Part shown: positions 5,300 to 9,048 of the stretch, in pieces
Position numbering within the stretch: the first letter of the stretch is position 1
Layout: each line of letters begins with the position of its first letter
Assembly: GCA_000405605.1 (NCBI GenBank)
Contig: ASPA01000075.1
Location: forward strand, 1-9,048
Direction: 5' to 3'
DNA length: 9,048 nucleotides
DNA from: Atribacteria bacterium SCGC AAA255-G05
Lineage (GTDB): Bacteria; Atribacterota; Phoenicimicrobiia; Phoenicimicrobiales; Phoenicimicrobiaceae
The notes under the pieces: model-generated
Database searches by the model: none
What the model was told of the DNA's origin: nothing
Seen by the model: the letters and a program-made list of their open reading frames with translations, nothing else
Made by a program: the position numbers and the translations under genes

Positions 5300-8200
5300 T
5301 TCTTTCTTTAATTCTTCCAATCTTTCCTGAGCTTTCCCCACATATGGGCTCTGGGGAAATTTTGAAATTAAGTCCTGATAATCAGAAATAGCCTTTTCTT
5401 GGTTTTCTAATTTTTCCCAACAGACTGCCTTAGTATACAAAATATCATCACTATATTCCAGACTGGAATAATCTTTTAAATACCTTTCTCCCACCTCAAT
5501 GGCCTTTTCATATTCATCTTTTTTAAAATAGGAAAAGCACAAACCATACAAAGCCTCCGACAAATATTGACTATTAGGATATTCTCTTACCAGTCTATCT
5601 AAATTGATAATACTATCCATCCAATCCTCTTCCTGTAAATTTACCTGGCTTAATAAATACATAGCTTCTGCTCTGAAACTACTTTTACTGTAAGAATTTA
5701 TAAACTTTCCCAGTTCTTCCTTAGCGATATCCTTATCCTCTGAAAGAAAATAGTTCTTGCTTACTCTAAACTGTGCTTCTTCAATAAACTTACTATCAGG
5801 ATAAATGCTTATAAGTTTTTTAAATTCTTCAATGGACAATTTGTAATCTTTATTCTCCAGATAAGTCCAGGCGATAGCATATTGGGCGTTAGCTGAGAAA
5901 TCTCCCTCAGGATACATTTCGATAAATTTTTCGTATGCTTCTCTAGCCTTCTGATAATCTTTAAGATTATACCATGATTCTGCCGCCATAAACCTTGCTC
6001 TTTGCCCTAAATCAAAATTTTCTTCATCTTCTTCCACTTTGTTAAAATATTCGCCCGCCTTCTTATAATCAGTTAATTTAAAATAACTCCACCCCATCCA
6101 GTAACAGCTTTCCGAGAGGAAAGGAGATTGAGGGAAAAACTGAACAATTTTATTAAATTCTTCAATTGCTTCTTTGTATCTATTCTGATTATAGTAATAA
6201 TTGCCTAACCTAAAATATGCCTCCTGTGAAAAATTACTCCGGGGGTATTTTTCTCTTAATTCTTCAAATGCTGCAATTTCTCCTTCTTGATCCCCTAATT
6301 CTTTAGAGGATTTCCCTATTAAATAAAGTGCTTCATCAGTGGATGTTTTCTCTAATTCTGCTAAAGCTAATTTATATTTTTTTAAATCATATAGATCTTT
6401 TCCCAGCTCAAAATGGGCTGAATTAATAAGTTCGCTTTGCGGATATTTCTCTACAAATTCTTGAAATTCTAAAATTGCTTTTTCTTTCTCGCCCTGACGG
6501 GAATAAGCCAAAGCTAAATCAAAACTGGCTTTTTCTGATAAAGAATCTTCCACTTCGAACTGCTTTAAGCTCTCCAGATTTTCAATAGCTTCACTATATT
6601 CTTGTAAATTAAGCAGGCAGCGAGCCAGTAAATATTGAGCCTCCTCTTTCCTATTATCTCCTATTTCTGCTTCTGAGATTAAGTCCTTTAATTGTACTAT
6701 TGCTTCTTCATATTTATTTTCTTTAAATAAACTCAAAGCATTATAATATTTCACTTCGGAAGCCAATTCAAATCCCGGAAAGAGAAATAATAAATTATTA
6801 AGCACTTCTTCTGCTTCTTTATATTTTTCAGACCTTAAGTAAGCCTGACCCAACAAGTAATATACCTCTTCTGACTCTTTCCCCTGATATTCGGAATATT
6901 TCTCCAAAAATTCCCGGTATATTTTGATTGTCTCAGGATAATTATTCCCCATAAAATAGGATTTACCTAATCTATATCTGGCTTGCAAGGCTAAATCGCT
7001 ATCGGGAAAATCATTTAATAACTTCGAAAACCTCTTGGCCGCTTCCCCATATTCCTCTAACAAATAATAACACCACCCACTGCCCCAGAGGGCATCATCG
7101 GTATACTCGTTTATCTCCGAATCGGTTACTACTCTCTCATACTCTACCTGAGCCAACATATATTCCTTTTGCTGGAAATAGCACTCGGCCAACAGATAAC
7201 GGGCCTGCGGATAATCACTCTTTATATCCAGAGCTTTTTTTAGTTCTTCAATCGCTACAACATAATCTTTTAGAGAATAAAATTCATAGCCTAATTTATA
7301 ATTTTCTTCAGCTTTTTCTTCCTCGCCGCTGACCTTTGATTCGGTCGCCTTTTTTCTTTCTTCGCGATATTCATCCATCTGACCGAGTTGATAATATGAG
7401 CGGGAAAGAAATTGACGGGCTTTTTCAAATTCAGGATTATAATCTAGTGACTCATTAAACTCTTCGATGGCCTTATCGTATTCACCCTTCAAATAATAAT
7501 CATAGCCGGCGTTGAAATGCATTAAAGTCTCTCTCCCATATTCTTTCTCTTCCAGGCAATTGTTTAAAAAATGTTTGGCCGTATTGTCGAAAGAATCAAT
7601 CCTAATAACTTCTTCCCATTGAAAAATAGAATTATCCAGATCCCCTATCTGATAATAACTTAAAGCTAAATAGTAATGAGGTTCCTTAAAATTTGGATTT
7701 GCTAAAATAGATGATTTAAAATAACTTACCGCTTCTCTAAAACTGCCTCCTTTATAAGCTATGTAACCCTTTTCGTAATTTTCATAAGCTTCCCGTCCAT
7801 ACTTTTGGGACTGTTCGTTCTTTTTAATAAACCAGGAAATCTCCTTATTTTGAGGATCTATCCTTAAAACTTCTTCGCATTCATCAAGAGAAAGTCCTAT
7901 TTCCCCCATATCATAATAAATCTGAACCAAATAGATGTGGGTTTCTAATAAATCAGGATCATATTCTTTCGAAGAAATAAAATATTCGATCGCCTGCTCA
8001 TGCTCGCCCTTAGAATAAAAGGCATATCCCAATCTAAAATAAGCCTGGGAAGCTTTTTTATAGATATCTTTACTTTCTAATTGATTCTCTTCTACTAATT
8101 GGATAAAACTATTTAAACTGTTTACTTCCCTAATAGTCCAATGTGTTCTGTTATAAATTTCTGCTAAAAGATAATAAGCTTCGGCATACTTAGGGTCTGC

Positions 8201-8929
8201 TGCCACTGCCTTTTCTCCGTATTCAATGGCCTCAGCCCATAACTTTTTACTGGGGTAATCAACACCTTCATATTCAATAATGGCTTTATCCACCAAATCA
8301 ATACATTTGTAATAATTACTCAGAGCTTCTTGGGAAATGGTAGGAGTTTTTTTCAATCTATCTTTATCTTGAATTGATAACTCAACATATAACTCTTTTA
8401 AGATAAATAAAACAACCCTTTCTTTTAAGTTAAAAATATCTGTATTTCCCACTACGAAGTCTCGAAAAGCGGTAATTTCTCCGGTGGAATTATCGTACTT
8501 TTTAAGGCTTAAAATTAAATTGGGGGGAGAAGACAGATAGAAATCGCCAAAAAATATAACCTCAGTGTTTAGATTCTCACTAAACTGGATTAATAGAGAT
8601 TTATCTATCTCGGCTGAAATGGGTATCAAGCCATATTTATGGTATAAGTCTTCTATCTCTTGATGAGAAGAATAGACAAGAACATCAACCCGAGAAAGAT
8701 CATCTATCAGCATACCAGTCAAACCTTTACTTAACCAATCCCAGTCTGACTCGTGAGTAACATTATTAAAATATAAAATGCTTATCCTTCTATCGGAGGC
8801 CTGAACAATTTGGGCACTATAAAAAAAACTAATCATTATTGTAAAAACAATAATGATATAAAAAAGTTTCAATAAGTATTCTTCTTTGAAAAATTCCTTT
8901 TTTAAAAGATAATTAACTATTTTAGTCAT
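5297..8929 (-). CDS. Large exported TPR protein with TolB-N/CsgG-like N-terminal domain
   Basis: A 1210-residue protein. A basic N-terminus and hydrophobic stretch (21-44, ending VQA before SDRR) look like a signal peptide with an AxA-like cleavage site and no lipobox Cys, so I place it in the periplasm; an uncleaved anchor is the alternative. Residues about 48-185 (RRISILYFNNVTHESDWDWL, then LTGMLIDDLSRVDVLVYSS) resemble the TolB N-terminal/CsgG/FlgO-like fold seen in front of TPRs. From about 203 to the end lie more than 20 TPR units. The second half is rich in the 36-38-residue pattern YPxS....A.Y.LG..Y....Y..AI..F typical of CpoB/YbgF and BamD. TPRs bind other proteins, and the neighbouring tolQR suggests an envelope scaffold in the same system. 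The ATG at 8929 follows AAGGTG by five bases. The protein is very acidic. I do not know a named orthologue; the function beyond scaffolding is inference. Confidence 0.85.
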   Translation of the reverse strand: MTKIVNYLLKKEFFKEEYLLKLFYIIIVFTIMISFFYSAQIVQASDRRISILYFNNVTHESDWDWLSKGLTGMLIDDLSRVDVLVYSSHQEIEDLYHKYGLIPISAEIDKSLLIQFSENLNTEVIFFGDFYLSSPPNLILSLKKYDNSTGEITAFRDFVVGNTDIFNLKERVVLFILKELYVELSIQDKDRLKKTPTISQEALSNYYKCIDLVDKAIIEYEGVDYPSKKLWAEAIEYGEKAVAADPKYAEAYYLLAEIYNRTHWTIREVNSLNSFIQLVEENQLESKDIYKKASQAYFRLGYAFYSKGEHEQAIEYFISSKEYDPDLLETHIYLVQIYYDMGEIGLSLDECEEVLRIDPQNKEISWFIKKNEQSQKYGREAYENYEKGYIAYKGGSFREAVSYFKSSILANPNFKEPHYYLALSYYQIGDLDNSIFQWEEVIRIDSFDNTAKHFLNNCLEEKEYGRETLMHFNAGYDYYLKGEYDKAIEEFNESLDYNPEFEKARQFLSRSYYQLGQMDEYREERKKATESKVSGEEEKAEENYKLGYEFYSLKDYVVAIEELKKALDIKSDYPQARYLLAECYFQQKEYMLAQVEYERVVTDSEINEYTDDALWGSGWCYYLLEEYGEAAKRFSKLLNDFPDSDLALQARYRLGKSYFMGNNYPETIKIYREFLEKYSEYQGKESEEVYYLLGQAYLRSEKYKEAEEVLNNLLFLFPGFELASEVKYYNALSLFKENKYEEAIVQLKDLISEAEIGDNRKEEAQYLLARCLLNLQEYSEAIENLESLKQFEVEDSLSEKASFDLALAYSRQGEKEKAILEFQEFVEKYPQSELINSAHFELGKDLYDLKKYKLALAELEKTSTDEALYLIGKSSKELGDQEGEIAAFEELREKYPRSNFSQEAYFRLGNYYYNQNRYKEAIEEFNKIVQFFPQSPFLSESCYWMGWSYFKLTDYKKAGEYFNKVEEDEENFDLGQRARFMAAESWYNLKDYQKAREAYEKFIEMYPEGDFSANAQYAIAWTYLENKDYKLSIEEFKKLISIYPDSKFIEEAQFRVSKNYFLSEDKDIAKEELGKFINSYSKSSFRAEAMYLLSQVNLQEEDWMDSIINLDRLVREYPNSQYLSEALYGLCFSYFKKDEYEKAIEVGERYLKDYSSLEYSDDILYTKAVCWEKLENQEKAISDYQDLISKFPQSPYVGKAQERLEELKKE

Positions 8930-8934
8930 TAATT

Positions 8935-8940
8935 CACCTT
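8935..8940 (-). promoter_or_regulatory. Ribosome binding site of the TPR gene
   Basis: AAGGTG on the minus strand, five bases before ATG 8929. It supports that start and thus the long n-region before the hydrophobic segment. Confidence 0.6.
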
Positions 8941-8951
8941 TGCTTTAATCT

Positions 8952-9048
8952 GCCAATTGACCAATTCTCCAATTGGCCAATTAAATAAGTCGTTAGCGAA
9001 TAGTATCAAAGCGTAAAATGTAAAGCCAAAAACGCAAAACCAAAACTT
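8952..9048. repeat. Octamer array then heptamer arrays upstream of the TPR gene
   Basis: Four unbroken 8-bp units (GCCAATTG, ACCAATTC, TCCAATTG, GCCAATTA) lie at 8952-8983. AAGTCGT, TAGCGAA and TAGTATC follow at 8987-9007. From 9008 to the window end come 7-bp units starting with AAA (AAAGCGT, AAAATGT, AAAGCCA, AAAACGC, AAAACCA). This repeats the order seen upstream of the other genes. No promoter with good -35 and -10 boxes stands out. Confidence 0.8.

Noticed and set aside
8980..9030. Sigma-70 promoter for the TPR gene (TTGATA with a weak -10 about 16 bases on, minus strand)
   Set aside because: The -10 match is only about three of six, and both boxes are made from repeat units, so chance is a sufficient explanation.

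Overview
The window is AT-rich DNA with six genes, all on the minus strand, so they read from high to low coordinates: a large secreted TPR protein (8929-5297), a TolQ/ExbB/MotA-family proton channel (4864-4184), a TolR/ExbD protein (4206-3790), a TonB-like/DUF3048 fusion (3458-1968), a XerC/XerD tyrosine recombinase (1889-993) and a purine nucleoside phosphorylase cut short near the window edge (568-20). There is no rRNA, tRNA, insertion sequence or CRISPR array that I can see.

The TolQ-TolR pair, the TonB-like anchor with a Pro/Glu-rich linker and the exported TPR protein all point to a two-membrane (diderm) bacterium. AT-richness, heavy AGA/ATA/AAA codon use, a DUF3048 domain (best known from Firmicutes YerB) and xerD next to punA (a Bacillus-like neighbourhood) suggest a deep-branching, Firmicutes-like diderm lineage. 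A candidate phylum such as Atribacterota would fit, but this is a guess from style, not proof.

Functionally the first four genes look like one envelope module. TolQ/TolR would form a proton-driven motor in the inner membrane. The TonB-like anchor, with its long periplasmic linker, would be the natural force-transmitting partner, but it ends in DUF3048 instead of a TonB or TolA C-terminal domain. The TPR protein combines a TolB-N/CsgG-like N-terminal domain with more than 20 TPR units, resembling a merger of TolB-like and CpoB-like roles. xerD and punA are housekeeping genes (chromosome dimer resolution, nucleoside salvage).

The most striking part is between the genes. Four long intergenic regions (569-992, 3459-3789, 4865-5296, 8930-9048) are built almost wholly of degenerate tandem repeats with a strict 7-bp period, plus an 8-bp-period family lying next to each gene start. 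The repeat families come in largely the same order in each region, run up to the upstream gene's stop codon and in two cases supply the stop codon. The fifth junction (DUF3048 gene to xerD) lacks them and instead carries two copies of a 35-bp imperfect palindrome.
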